Shown here: piece after piece, positions 1 to 13,700 of the stretch
Position numbering within the stretch: the first letter of the stretch is position 1
Layout of the letters: each line of letters starts with the position of its first letter
Assembly: GCA_004794655.1 (NCBI GenBank)
Contig: SMMW01000020.1
Location: 1,283,001-1,347,000 of the forward strand
From: Marisa cornuarietis
Lineage: Eukaryota > Mollusca > Gastropoda > Architaenioglossa > Ampullariidae
DNA length: 64,000 bases
Reading direction: 5' to 3'
Made by a program: the position numbers and the translations under genes
Notes under the pieces: model-generated
Seen by the model: only the letters and a program-made list of their open reading frames with translations
Databases searched by the model: none
What the model was told of the DNA's origin: nothing

Positions 1-1190
1 TCACTGCCTAACGATCACAAGGTTAGGGGACTACCTTGACCTTTTTCACCTTTTATTCATTAATCGAGTGAATGAGAGAGAGAGAGGGAGAGAGAGAGAG
101 AGAGACAGGGAGGGTTTGGTCAGGCTGAACATTTACTCCTCAAGCAAAGTGTTTCTAGGAAACGTATTCAAAAACTGTGGGGCAATACAGATCTGAGGTA
201 TCAAAAGAAACATTCCAGTGAAAAATCTTGTGATCACATGGTAGACATATGTAAGTCACTATAGCAACACACACACATTATTATACAGGTAAACACATCA
301 TGATAGACATACACAAGTAAACACATGGTAGACATACACAAGTAAACACATGGTAAACATATGTAATTCACTATAGCAACACACACATCATTATACACCT
401 ATACATGTAAACACATTACGATGGACATTCAAACACATAATGAGAGCCACACACACGTACACACATGATCAGCATATACAAGCACACACATCATGACAGA
501 CACCAACAAGAATACACAATATGATACAGCAGTACACATACCAGTACATACACGTACACAAACTTCATTCATTTTAATTAATGTAGATTGCACATTCAAG
601 GGCTAATACATCTTTAAGTAGCCGGTTCGACTTTCAGCTTTCTACGACTTGGTCTGTCTTCTGCTAGAGGGCTTGCCGCTGATTAATTCGAGACATCCAC
701 ACAAGTGGGGCCCTAACACTGGTTGAGGGACACAGTACCCGCATAGTCAGGGTGCTTAACACAGGTTGACCTACAGAACCCGGGGTACCTACTCCAAGCT
801 CATGTCTTTTTCTCTCCAGACAAATAGCGATCCCCCTGACCTCCCTGACCCACTCTTCGTACTGGGGACAAATGAGAAGACAATGGCCCTTAAGGGAGTA
901 AAGGCAGTGCGTGCAGGAATACAAAGGTTCTTCCAAACCCCGCTGCCTTCCACTACCCCCCCACCCACCCACAAACCCCTCGCCTGCCACTCTGCCCGCT
1001 AGAGAAGTTTGGACGGTGCCAGATCTGATTTTATAGCAGCAACAACACTATACAGAGATCACGGCACTAGAAATATTTGAAGAAACAGCTAACCTCAGCT
1101 CGAACGACATTCACCGCACATTGACGCAGAATGAAACTGCCGCCGCTAAGACTGAAGGTTCTAGAAACTAATATGAACACCACGGACAGC
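1..1190. other. CA-rich intergenic DNA, no gene seen
   Basis: A GA run (about 74-108) is followed by degenerate repeats around ACACATGGTAGACATACACA (about 240-560). Open frames at 664-1002 overlap on both strands without splice support or recognisable motifs. Confidence 0.5.
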
Positions 1191-1194
1191 AAGT

Positions 1195-2115
1195 ATCATT
1201 TTCCTCCAGCTGTTGCAGACCTCTCCCCACCTCCAGCTGTGTCAGACCTCCTCACTATCTCCAGCTGTGCTAGACCTCTCACTATCTCCAGCTGTGCTAG
1301 ACCTCTCCCTATCTCCAGCTGTGGCAGACCTCTCCCCACCTCCAGCTGTGGTAGACCTCTCCCTATCTCCACCTGTGTCAGACCTCTCCCCACCTCCAGC
1401 TGTGCTAGACCTCTCCCTATCTCCATCTCTGGCAGACCTCTCCCGCCCTCCAGTTGTGTCACACCTCCTCACTATCTCCAGCTGTACCAGACCTCCTCTC
1501 ACTATCTCCAGCTGTGCTAGACCTCTCCTTACCTCCAGCTGTCAGGCCTCCTCACTATCTCCAGCTGTGCTAGACCTCTCACTATCTCCACCTGTGGCAG
1601 ACCTCTCCCCACCTCCAGCTGTGTCAGACCTCCTCACTATCTCCAGCTGTGCTAGACCTCCTCTCACTATCTCCAGTTGTGGTAGACCTCTCCTTATCTC
1701 CAGCTGTGTCAGACCTCCTCACTATCTCCAGCTGTGTCAGACCTCCTCTCACTATCTCCAGTTGTGGTAGACCTCTCCTTACCTCCAGCTGTGTCAGGCC
1801 TCCTCACTATCTCCAGCTGTGTCAGACCTCCTCACTATCTCCGGCTGTGCTAGACCTCTCCCTATCTCCAGCTGTGGCAGACCTCTCCCCACCTCCAGCT
1901 GTGCCAGACCTCCTCACTATCTCCAGCTGTCAGACCTCCTCACTATCTCCGGCTGTGCTAGACCTCCTCTCACTATCTCCAGTTGTGGTAGACCTCTCCT
2001 AACCTCCAGCTGCGTCAGGCCTCCTCACTATCTATAGCTGTGGTAGACCTCTCCCTATCTCCACCTGTGGCAGACCTCTCCCCACCTCCAGCTGTGCCAG
2101 ACCTCCTGTCGCTAT
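1195..2115. repeat. Minisatellite, ~920 bp, 27/28/30-bp units
   Basis: Units follow CTCCAGCTGTGNYAGACCTC plus CTCNCYATCT or CTCCCCAC. Unit lengths of 27 and 30 keep a frame open while 28-base units shift it, which explains long overlapping frames on both strands. I treat these as non-coding. Confidence 0.93.
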
Positions 2116-2520
2116 CTTCAGTGTGCAGATGAACAAAACAAGGCGGTCTCCTGACACATCATCATGCGATGTCTTGAACACCATAACCTCGTATGTCTCA
2201 CGTCCTCGTGTCTCACATCTAGTGTATCGTCTCTATGCTTCCTGTCTCACAATCACGTCCGTGTGCCTCATGTCTCATGTCTTTCTGCCTCAGGTCTTCT
2301 TGTCTCAGTCGCCTTGCCCCTCATTTCATCTTGTCTCGTCCTTTATGCCCTCATGTCTTCACGTCTCACATCTTCATGTCTCATGCCCTCTTACCTTTGT
2401 GTCTTATTATTTCTTACCCCGTGTTTGAACTGTCAGCCATTTGTCTCTGATTCTCTCTGTCTGTTATCTGTCTCTGTCTCTGACAGTTTCTTGTGTTTCG
2501 CTTGTGACACATGAGACAAG
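2116..2520. repeat. Degenerate TCTCAYGTCT-rich tract
   Basis: Pyrimidine-rich DNA with many imperfect copies of CATGTCTCA/CACGTCTCA. No coding signal. Confidence 0.55.
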
Positions 2521-2550
2521 AAGCTTGACTAAAGGGTGAAGTAAGTTCAC

Positions 2551-2957
2551 TTTTTCTGCCATCGCAAGCTCATATTTGCCACCGTTGTAGGCTTTACTTG
2601 ACACTACATGTTCTGATACCCACATGTACCCGGGGTGTCGCAGTATCAAACGTCACCGCTTATCTGTGAAGGTAAAGGTATCTTGGAGATAAGGACTGTC
2701 TACATGTTTTCTCTGGATAAGTACCCCTGACTTGCACTTTGTGACGTGACACGTGGTCTGAAGCGTTCACGTCACATGAAAGTATGTTGTCAGCGTGTGA
2801 CATGACATCTACTGCACCAGTGACACTGCCAGCTTTGGGATTTCAGTAACCTGGCAACTACTGATAGACCCTAGCGGTTTGTAGAGACCTTGTCATGTCG
2901 TAAACATCAATAGTGAAACAATGCAACAACGTTCACAACAACAACAACAACAGCAGC

Positions 2958-3026
<69 letters not shown>

Positions 3027-3237
3027 CACTTACTTTTATAACCACCCAGTGGAAATTTCCCATTGTCAGACTCGGCTTTCCTGCTCAGCTCTGCCCCTTC
3101 CAGCGAGAGGTCGACGAACCTCAGCCTCGGCTTTTTGGCACTCTGAGTGCGTCGCGGTGTGGTGTCCATTTCCAAGCCGGGAACTCCTCGCTCTCATGCA
3201 CCAAACGCACCTTTCGCATGGGACATCGTCACACGCT
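2551..3237 (-). CDS. Possible 5' coding exons of an unidentified minus-strand gene
   Basis: Exon a (3237-3034) follows a good acceptor (CCTGTTTACAG). An ATG at 3169 opens 45 codons (MDTTPRRTQSAKKPRLRF..., ending LGGYK), and a GTAAGT donor follows. Exon b (2612-2551) joins in phase (HVVSSKAYNGGKYELAMAEK) with a GTGAAC donor. A poly-GAT tract lies just inside the intron. I do not recognise the protein and found no further exons before the minisatellite, so the gene may leave the window, be decayed, or be a chance assembly. Confidence 0.33.
2931..3026. repeat. (CAA)n and (GAT)n microsatellites
   Basis: A short CAA run is followed by about 23 GAT units; poly-Asp and poly-Ile frames here are artefacts. 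Confidence 0.95.
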
Positions 3238-4302
3238 CTGTAAACAGGTACGGTGATGTTCTGCTTGTGTCGGCAATAACACGGGTGTCCGTTATCAGCT
3301 GAACATCGATGGATGCAAAGTCACAGAGCAGGATAGTTCGGCAATCTTTATACCCTGGAAATTCCAGCATTACTGTCAATTTGCAAGCACCGGACAATCC
3401 GACATTAGCAGCAATCTTCAGGAACTTGACGAACCGACATGTACAGCCGTCTTCAGGCTCTGGACCGTCCGAAACAGAAAATCTTCAGGGTATTCTTTGC
3501 AACTGGTAGGGGATAGAGGCTCTGGCCAATCCAACATTAGCTCCTGTCTACAGAATCGGGTGGAATCTGTCCATTACATCTAGCTGCAGGGTGGTCAGTA
3601 CTGTTGTCTTTACTGGGTGTTAGAAAGTAACATTCTTTGCTCGGTACTAGTCCATCTTGCACTGACGGCAATCACGGGGCATCTCTAAACAAAGAAAAAA
3701 AATGTCAGTTGCCAAGCTTGAATGTGTCGGGGTTGGGGTGTTGGGGAAAGATGTGTGGGAAATGAAAAAAAAAACTACAGCAGATGGGGCATGTGTACAC
3801 TTGTTGACCACAGACACTGTGTGAGAAGCAGGCCACACACACACACACACACTCACGTAGAGACCTCCCAACAGCTGACCACTGATGTTCTGTATATATA
3901 ATATGTGGTGTGTAATTATGTACGTGTAATATGTTGATATATTTGTGCTCAGTAAATAATGTCCTCTTTTACATGTTACACAATATACCTGCGGTGTTTG
4001 TCTCGTCATTACAGGCTAAAGGTGGTAAAAGAAGGTTAAGATTCGTTGCTGTAGACACAGTAAACCGCTCACGATTTACTATGTCTAAAACTACAAGACT
4101 CGTAAAACCTCTGTCAGACACAACAGTAACAAGTATGGCAGTAACATGACAGTATTGAGACAATGTCAGAAGCCCAGACCGGCCCCAGTCAGCAAGTGAT
4201 GGACTCAAGTCATGTTGAGCCATTGGTGTTGAAAGGAAGTGAACTTGGTCAGTGTAGCAGTCAGCTAACAGTTGAACAAGAAACACACGAGTAGTTAGTT
4301 AC

Positions 4303-4439
4303 CTTGTTTGTCTGATTTGTCCTCGTCCAGCCCGAGCAACACGCCACGCGCCTGTCTCACTGTTTTCTGCAGGTAAAGAGAAGTACAGGTGAGCCCACAG
4401 GTGTGCTGACCAGACTTACAGGACGGTACTGCGTGTCGA

Positions 4440-4502
<63 letters not shown>

Positions 4503-4564
4503 TGCACACGTCAGCCCTACACTCACCAGACGTCTCTCCCATGCCACATACCCCCGGTCGCCAT
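4303..4564 (-). other. Possible untranslated 5' exons of the same minus-strand gene
   Basis: Exon-like 4564-4527 (ATGGCGACCG... to a GTGAGT donor) and 4366-4303 (CTGCAG acceptor, GTAACT donor) have good splice sites. Joined from the ATG at 4564 they give an immediate stop, so if real they are untranslated or use another start. A CA microsatellite (4441-4498) lies between them. Confidence 0.3.
4441..4498. repeat. (CA)n microsatellite
   Basis: About 29 CA units. Confidence 0.97.
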
Positions 4565-4806
4565 TACTTGGGCAACTTGTAAACGCTCTTCTGGAACCTA
4601 AGTCGTGGCGGTGTTAAACATCCCAGACAGAGTAGATAATGGCCGGTGAGAGGGCATAGCTCGCTGCCATTAGCAAGAGCATGTTATGGTGCGCTCTTTC
4701 TGCCAATGACCTCATTTTTTTTTTAATCGACCTCCACCCGACACCCTCCACTTCCAAAGGTGTGCGAGACTACGTCACAACCACTCGCGGAAAGGTTGTT
4801 TACATG

Positions 4807-4821
4807 GTTGCCAGGGACAAC
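4807..4821 (-). promoter_or_regulatory. Second RFX X-box-like site
   Basis: GTTGCC, AGG, GACAAC: one mismatch to the X-box consensus, with a three-base spacer and a near-palindromic form. It is about 240 bases upstream of the exon-like ATG at 4564. Role inferred. Confidence 0.35.
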
Positions 4822-4829
4822 CGTCGTTC

Positions 4830-7412
4830 AGCGGCCGTCCGACTGTGAAGGGTGGTGAGAGAGAGAAATAAAAAAATAAGGGGCAAGCTAACACCCACCT
4901 GTGCCAGGTGAGATACTGTAGGTGCACGACTAGACGCACGTCTGTGTGTGTTGCTGATACTTTGCTATGCAGGGTCGCATAGACCTGCTACCTCTGGAGT
5001 GTTGACAGGAGTGTTAGATTGTTAGAAGGTAGAAAACTGGCCGTTATTTAGACACCTTTATAACACCTGATGTTCCGTAATAATACTCCGTCTCTAGACA
5101 CCGCAGCACAGTGTGTCGTGATAACAAGCCATCTTAGATACTACAACAGGTCTCTCTCTCTCTCTGAACAGTGTGCGTACATCACAATACTTGCCTGTCC
5201 AAGAACACAAAATGTCCACCCAGATATTTCCACCTTGACTTGACTTTGTGATTTTAATTATAATGCAATGGTTACCGCCAGAACTAAAAATTATTGCAAA
5301 CATAAAGATGAAGATGAACTTTTCAGCCAGGCTTGCTCGAGGTTCGAGGAAATTATAAATGTTCTTGATGGGTTGACATGACACAGGAATTGTGGTGCAA
5401 CACAACTTAAACATCACACAGTGAAGCCACACCTGGCAGGTAAGCCAGGCTAAAACTCGACTGTCTTGGTTTCTTTAAACTTTCAAGTAAAACAGGAGCG
5501 GAATTTAAAAAGATCTAGGCTGCAATCTGACAGGTAACCATTGGTAATGTCTTTTTGCAAATGTGTTGTGTCCCTTTTGTGGTGTGCAGAAGCATGGGAG
5601 ATAGCCCTGAATCAGAGACAATTTGCCAAACGCATACTGTGTATTCATGTGTGGATCAGATGAGATGAGACTGGAAGGGACAGGACCTCACGTCTGAAAT
5701 TGGAAAACCATTAAAGAATCTAAACCTGTCTCACCTCTAGCAAACATAAAAATGAATGGGTGTTATACTTGGCCACATACTCCCCCTCACATACAAACTT
5801 CCACATACAACTTGACAAGTTGACCTCATATATCTACATTTATTTTACCCTCTATGACCAGTCACACTTTCATGTGAAACATCTGTATACAACAAAGTAC
5901 TAAATAGACAGGAAAGTCAGATTCCATGCATTTACTTTCTGCAGTTGTCCTCAAAACATGTTGTGATAAACAATTACAAACTGCCTTATCAAACATAAGC
6001 AATTTCTCAATAACTTACACTTGTTCTCACACATCCACTACCGTGCATGGGCTCATCATATCCATGCATGCTTTTATAAACAAATGTTGAATAGCATTTC
6101 CATTATTGTCCATCTGCAAGCTATTTTAGGATCAAAACAAAGAGCACATCATGTGAACCACAACCTAAAACACAAGATAAGAGAAAGACATGAGTAAAAT
6201 AAAAAAACAAACTAGAAACTTCCAATTTGTGCTCAAATAAGAACACATTTTGTTACTTTGCATATGGTTCTTATAAAAAGTACTGGTGTGGCTCAGACAG
6301 TTAAGAATCAGAAAATAAACAATTTGGCTCTTCTGTTACTAACATCCTATCTTCTAATGAACCTTCTTGAATCTTGTCCCCCCTTTTCTCAAACATGCCC
6401 TCTGAACACAACCTTAAATCAAAAGTAAGTAGGTGGTAATGTCCAATTTGGTTCAAATCTATTGCAGCTTTCACCTGTAAATTACCCTGTGATATGTAGT
6501 TATACTTGATTACTTTAATTACAAAACCAGAAAATATAATGCTAGCACAAACCAGGAGCAACATTAAATACATGGTCCCTTTTCTCGTTCTGTGGAACAA
6601 GCTTTTTTTTTTGAGGTATCCAAACATTATTGGTGAATGCTACTCACACACTGTAAGCAGCTCAACTCTGGTTCTTGATGTAAGTTAAGAACATAAGACA
6701 TTATTGAAAACTACCACTAACACCTGAGAAAGCGGCTAGCCAGAAGAACTTTCCAGCTGGAGGGGAGGACATGACAAGCTTCTCACAGTACAGACACAGA
6801 GGATATCACAAAAAAGTCTGATAAGAAACTGTCCCTGCCACAACAGTAATGCATGATTCATTCCTAACAATGCCCAGTAGATCTCCAAATCAGGTAGTCT
6901 TTGGCATTGTCAGCAATACAATTTATGAGCATAATAAGTAAAGAAAGAATTTACAAATTGATGGCTGATGAGGCAGTGAATGTAAGGGGTTCACTGTGTC
7001 TAGGGCATTTTGCGGACCTTGTGCCCCACAGTCAAGTGCACTTACTCCCAGGCTTATACTGGATGAGCACAATTAGACACCAGTATTCTCTGACAAGCTC
7101 CACCAAGAAACATAATAAAAATCTTACTCACTGGGCCTTTACATTTCACAAGACTAATGCCCAGTGCCGACTTTCTCTGTAATTCTGTAGTTCAGCACAG
7201 GCAATACAACTGACTAAAACGCCTGATAATGTGTAGCGCTGCCACATTTAGGCAAAGGGGAAGCAAAAGTCCTTTGTTAAGAGCAAGTGATTTTGATGAC
7301 ACAATACATCGGATGCCATTGTCAGCATGTATATTAGTAAGTGACTAAAATCAAGCTGGTGCTGAACAATCAATGAGATGGACTGCTTCCTTAATAAAAA
7401 ACATAGTACTTT
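4830..7412. other. Intergenic DNA downstream of TPP2
   Basis: AT-rich DNA with short open frames only. No splice-supported exon, RNA gene or clear repeat was seen. Confidence 0.5.
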
Positions 7413-7418
7413 TTTATT
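7413..7418 (-). terminator. Candidate TPP2 polyadenylation signal
   Basis: A minus-strand AATAAA lies about 300 bases past the TPP2 stop codon. It is the nearest canonical hexamer I noticed. The assignment is by position only. Confidence 0.4.
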
Positions 7419-7719
7419 AAAATTTTCCATGGGCAGACATAAAATAGTATCAAACATAGCATGCACTTTGGAGGACACGAATCTCAGCTGATTTCTACCA
7501 AGTGAAAATGGCTGTGATTTTGTCTACAAGAAACCTCTAAGTGTGTTTAGTATGATAAAAATGTTTAGAAACAAAGACAAAAATAAAAGGGCTATTAGCA
7601 GTCTGATTAAAGGATCTGAGCATACAGCAATGTCTGGGACACCGTTCAAGATGCTGAAGCTGTCAGCACCACATTATACACATCAGCAGTAAGAGATACA
7701 AGAAGTCTGTAAGCTGTGT

Positions 7720-10700
7720 CTAGAAAAGTCGATAGCTTGGAGGGTACTTCACAGCCAGCCAGTCCTGGTGAAAGCGAGCACAGTGGTGCCAGCCCAGTTT
7801 TGTGAAGATCTGAAAATTATGCAAAAAGGCATGTAAACAACATTGCCTTCTTTTATTGTAAGGAAAACAAAAGTTCCCAAGGAAAAAATACAGTGTCTAG
7901 TGTCTATGTCTACCTCCCATTCACACTCATCTATATATATGCATGCTGCAGATGAGTACACGCAAGATGTGCACGGATGCACACACACACACACTCTCCA
8001 TCCCATGTTCAGACATATACATTTATGTGCATCTGTACACCTACAATACTGCAGGAATTTTTAAAAAAAATAAGAAAAAAGGTTAAAAGTTTGTTAAAAC
8101 CTGAAATTGTAAAAAAATCATGCAATCATGTAATTAATGTAATGTAACAAAAGAAACAGCCACTTTCATCTCAATGAGTCTTTCACCTCAACGAGTTTCA
8201 GCTCCGTGGCTCTGCTTGATTTTTCCTCCATCTGTTTGGACAGAAACTTGGCAGCCCGAGCATAGTGCTTATGCACCAAAGCATGTTTTATGCTGAAAGG
8301 CACAACCTGTGCAGACAAAATTTAAGAAGTTAAAAATGTATGACCTTTTCATTCCTTAACAAAGAAAAGTGGAATTCTGCTAACATTGAGAATGTAAACA
8401 TCCATTAATGTCCCAAAGTAGTAACTAACTTGGACAATGCAAGTGCCACACATGCAGTCATAGCTTCTCCTCCCCTGACCAATATGACATTGTTTTACAA
8501 GTTTCACAGCAGCTGATTGCCAAATAAAGGTTGATATAAAAAAAACAGGCGTAATTCTGTGTTCTTGTGGTCAATGTAGAGTAAGATGTTAGAGACCTCC
8601 CCAAGCCTCTACAGTCGCAGCTGGGTCAACTGGGGGAGGGGAGGGAAGTACGTTGTCCTGTAGGTATAGAATTAGGTAGTCAGCTAGGTGGAATATGCAA
8701 AGTCACACGGGTGTGGAGACAGCTAGTCAGCTAGGTTGGAGGGTTGGGGGAGTAGGCTGTATCATGTAGGTAATGGAACCAGCTAGTAGGCACACCTTCA
8801 GGTTCGTCACCGTTGCCTTGGCCACTATGCAACCTGTCTCCCCATTTAATTAATGACACAAAACATCACTTGTCTCAACAACAGCCTCGTTAACTGGCCA
8901 TGATTGTGACAGCAGTGTGCCCAAGAGAAGCAGCATGATTAAAAGACTACCAGTGGCTAGTTCTCATAAATATGTTTTGTCTAGCTCTTCTTTAATCTTA
9001 CTTTGCTGTCTGTGAGGTCAGCAAACTTCTGCACTTCTACCAGCACTTTGTCGATCTGCTGAATGCTGACAGTGTCTACTCCTTCCACAATGCACTCGAT
9101 GTCAAGGTCAGTGGTTGTCCACAGGTCTGTCAGAGCGCAGCCCAGCTTGACGTATGCCTCAACCACCCAGCCTCGCTTCTTCTCCATCTCGCTGTACACC
9201 CAACAAACAGAAAGCAAAGAGTCACGATGATCACAGCCCAGCTTGATGTACACCTCTGCCACCCAGCCATACTTCTCCATCGGGCAGTACACTAAATAAA
9301 CAGAAAGTAAGGAAAAGAGTCCTGCAGCCTGGCAGATGTAGGGCAGTAACTGTGACTGATTTACTGTGCCTAGGACATGGCATAATGAAGGTAAAGACAA
9401 CTCTTCCCTTTGCCCTCACTGACAAATCAGGTACCCATTTTTGCTTAACAGATGATTGGTTTGCAGGGGAGTGTTACTGCCACAGGCATGAATAGGCTTC
9501 CAGCCAGAGACCTTCTCCACTGAGTAAGTCCTGGCCTTGTGATCTGCAGCTGAGTGCATTAACCACCAGGCTACTGAGTATGGGGCACCCAGAGGTGAAT
9601 TTTTAAAAAAATTTCTCTCTATAGCTTTACAATTCATTCAATAACTATTGAATGCACTCTATAATTATAAAATGAATGGTATAGCTAGAGGGAGGAAATT
9701 ATAAAAATTTCCCTCTTGTAATCCCATAACGAAGTCTCCCAACACCAGAGAAAGAACGCAAAAAAAACATCACATATTAAGTTTATTATCAACACTCTCC
9801 ATTTAGGAAGAGAAACAATCTCTCGTAAGACTTAACCATCTCACAAGCATGCTCTCTAAGAACAAAAACATAAAAAACACACAATTTGAATGAGGACCTT
9901 TAATGTCTTCTTTCAGAGCAAGACACTTACGTCTTTATCAGGGCAGCATTCGACCTCTGGTCTCCTTTCATTCCAAAGTACATCAGCATGTCCATGATAC
10001 CTGTCGCCTGCACCACCTCTTCCGACAAACTAACAATTTTTGTCAGGTGTTTGTCTCTGTCCTGTGATAAAAGGAAGACATTGTACTTGCCAAACTATAC
10101 AATTATAGTTGTTAAAAAAAAGAAATTCACCTGTAACATAGTACACTTATTATTTCTCTAAGTTGTGAAAGGAAATCATTTTCTAGATAGAAAAAAAATC
10201 CAGAGATTTTTCTTACAGCTATTCTTCCCTTATCAAAATCCAACATTTCTTCGAACATCTATGTTTACCTCATCAGTGACTAGTGTTTCTCCTGACAATT
10301 AGGTTACCAGAATTTCTGAAAACTCAGTTTACCTTGTCAGAATCCAAAGTCTCCTTAAAAGCTGTTTACTTTTCAGAAAAACAGTCTTTTCTGACATGGA
10401 CATTTACCTTGTCTGAATCCAGAGCTTGCAAACGTGCCAGAACCAAAGGAATGTGATCAGGGTGCTGTTGCTTCAGCTCCTCATACAATGAGTGGTCGAG
10501 GGGGAGTCTTGACAAGTACACACAACACAAACACTGCAGCTATAACATCTACACAGCCATGGTCAGTGCAGGAGTACTACACGACATTTGTTAGCCTGTC
10601 CTCCTGTGAGACTTTTTTTTAAACAATGCTTCACAAAAATGATGAAGAGGACACTTTAACAGTACATTCTTATTCTGACTTTAAACTGTCCAAACGTTGA

Positions 10701-13700
10701 CATCACCTTTTCCACATGCAGGTTAGTTATCGGTAATAGAAAACTGCAATAATAGATTCCCTCTATAAAGTGGCAAGAAAATGCTAAAAAGAGGGGGAAA
10801 AAATTGTGAAACTAGAATAAACTGAAACAAACTATCAAAACAGTTAATGTTTCTAAGAGTTTTGTTATTTACTTGGACAGCCAAGAAATCTTCAGGTCAC
10901 GTAGGGCCTCCATGTATTCCTCTTCCTTTGTCTTTTCTTTCTCCTTCTGTTTTTCTTCTTTCTCCTTTTTGGACTTGCCATTTTTTTGGCAATTTGATCG
11001 CAGCGGAGCTTCTGCTAGAATGTACTTAAAGGGAACAGAACTCTGCACATAATAAGAAAGTGCACATAATTTATAAAAGACTGCATTCTACACGCCATGC
11101 ACAAGTGAAATGGAAGGTCCGACAAAAGAAAACAAGACTCGTCAAAACAGTTTGCAATGAACATGAGTAAGAAATCAAAATCTGTTGCCTTAAAGCCTGA
11201 GGAGACATATATATTAATCACATTGCATACAGTCTTTGTAAAATTCTGTCGCTGCATCAACATGCAGTCACCAAAGGTCACATGATGACTTAGATCAATA
11301 AGTGGAATGTCACAAACCTGTGCTATTTTTATCTTTTAGATGGGAAGGGTATGGAAAGATGAGCGGATTGCAAGTGAAGTGTGTGGTGAGCCTCTCATCA
11401 CAGCTGCTTTTTCTGTCAAATAACAGCGTTACTGAGAGGTTCCACTACCATGAATTGTTAAAGTTAGGGTTGAGGCCAGGAGCAATCCTTTGCTGTTTTT
11501 GTGTTGTTCCTCCCTGTGGTATTAAGTCCTGACTAGACATGATACAGGAAGTCATGACCAGACTTGTTAGAAAGGTTTTAATCTAGTCACTTGAAGACCT
11601 GCTGAGGTGATTCTGTCAGCTTTTAAGTAGGAGAATATATGAGGGATTTTTCTTTTAGTTCTTGTGAGTTACATGTATATTTTCTTCATATGACATAAAT
11701 GGCTAAATATAGATCATTAACTGAGGAATATTTGATTAGCAGTTTTGTTAATTTCAAACTGAATGACTGTTAAATTTTAAGGACTATATTTGTTTGTCTG
11801 GGTTTTAAATTTTGTGTGCGTGTGTGCATTGTTAGTGTATTGGAGTGCTGGATCTTGCTGGGCTTCAAGAGGGGCAATGACTGGGAAAAACGCTTTTGTG
11901 CCTGCATTTTCTTCATGCTGGAGCTCTAAACCTGATAGAGGAGGCATCAAAGAGGATTTTCTTAAGAAGTGACTGTAACAACAGATTTTATTTTTAAGGG
12001 TATATTACAGCTTTAAATGTATCTCTGTCATGGTTTTAGCTCTTGTCGGGCATGCTTCTTTCTCTGCATTTGGCATCTGTTTACAGGGCTGGCTGCTTTG
12101 CTATGATATAGCCTTAGCTGCTGGCTTGGCGTAAAACACACCACCCCACCACCACCTCTTAATGCATGTATCTGAAATAGGTTAATCATGTATTTGTTGA
12201 ATAATCTGCATGCTATAATAATTTTTAAATTCACATTTTTGTTGTTTTTATCTTGTCTAAAAGCCACTGTACAGTGTGTGGGTGACATGGACCTAGTGCA
12301 ATAAACTCATCTCATCAAACCGTAAAAAAACCCATAAGAAAAAATAAATGTGGAGGTGATGGGGCCTGATGCCCTGAAGCCAGTGATATTAAGCTCACCC
12401 CTTTCTTCACATGTTCTTCTTTAGCCAGTGACATGACGCCAGACAGAAACCAGCCTGCTGAAGTTCCTTTGGGAACCCTGAAACATTTGCCAAATCTATG
12501 TCCTCAATTTCAGATGTGTTCTGAGCACCTTTTTTTCAAGTTTTTTTTCCCCCCAAGAATGGCTGCACCAAACTCACATGATGGGCATCACATTATTATT
12601 CCTTAATCTCTCAGATACAGTTACATAACTAGAAAGCCTGAAATCTGAAGCAGCTCTCCTCACTACATTAAATCCAACTTATAGGTACAATGATGACTAT
12701 TATGGAAAACAACTGTTATTAAAAAATGTAAATAAAATAAATAAAACTTCTGTGAGCATATTAGTTTTTCTATTTTCTGTTATTTGTACATGCTTCGATA
12801 TGGACGTATGCAACTGAACTGTAGCTATGAAGATGTTTGCATTCACTGGTGCAAACTGTATAGGAAGAGTTAATTTTGTCACTTGCTTTTATAAACATGA
12901 ACACCTTTACTTAAGTTTGTTCTTGTTTATGTGACAGGTATTAATTATCTGCTGGCTATGATGACAATGCCAAATGCTTCAGTCAAGTTTCTACGTAAAC
13001 ATATTCTGGTATAAAATCTTCTGAAATGTTTTAGCTTTGTGGGAAAAAATGTTCAATTTCTCACTCACTTGTCTTCTGGCAGAGTAGTAACAAATAGCGG
13101 GGTGACGGAGCCTTTTGCCAAGGTCAGAGTTGAGACAATCTTCTTGGTGGAAGTCAGTGCATTCTGCCAGGAGGAGTAGATGTCAAGAGACAGCGGCTGA
13201 GGCAGTTTGTGGTGCAACAGTATTGTCATCTCCCGCAAACGTTCCAGCGCTTCTCTCTTCTCATGCCGCACTTGAAGAATAATGGTATACTCTCCCTTCT
13301 CCAGCTTGGCAACATACTGCCACACAAACATTTCTCTTAAATGTCATCTAACCACATCTTTGTGGTGGTTTTATATCTGCTTTTGAGTCTAAATTTTGTG
13401 ATATTCAAACCCTGCTATATCTAACAGGATAAAGAAGACATGCACTCCTTTATTTTGCACCCTGTTCACATTTCCGTTTGTATTTACCATAGCTGTGGTT
13501 TACTACTCTCTTATGGATTGGATTTATTTCTCTCTACTCAACAAAAGTGTGAGCTATTTGTAGACTTTCCATTCATAAGCTTACTGTTTTTGCTGTTTAA
13601 TATGTCACCTGTCAATATTTTCTTGATCAATTCCACTAACCGATTTCTGAAGATTTTCCAAAGTGTGCCTTTACCATGCAATCTTCTGCGACCACCCTAA

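Noticed and set aside
664..1002. Overlapping open frames on both strands
   Set aside because: They overlap each other, have no motifs and no convincing splice sites.
1131..2037. Long overlapping frames on both strands (Ser/Cys/Arg/Pro and Leu/Ser repeats)
   Set aside because: They are readings of the 27/28/30-base minisatellite, with no splice sites and no unique sequence.
2921..3030. Poly-Asp / poly-Ile protein
   Set aside because: Translation of the GAT microsatellite.
9981..10061. Exon 26-27 region of TPP2 as bearing a frameshift
   Set aside because: Careful phase counting (131 + 190 bases) joins cleanly with no disruption.
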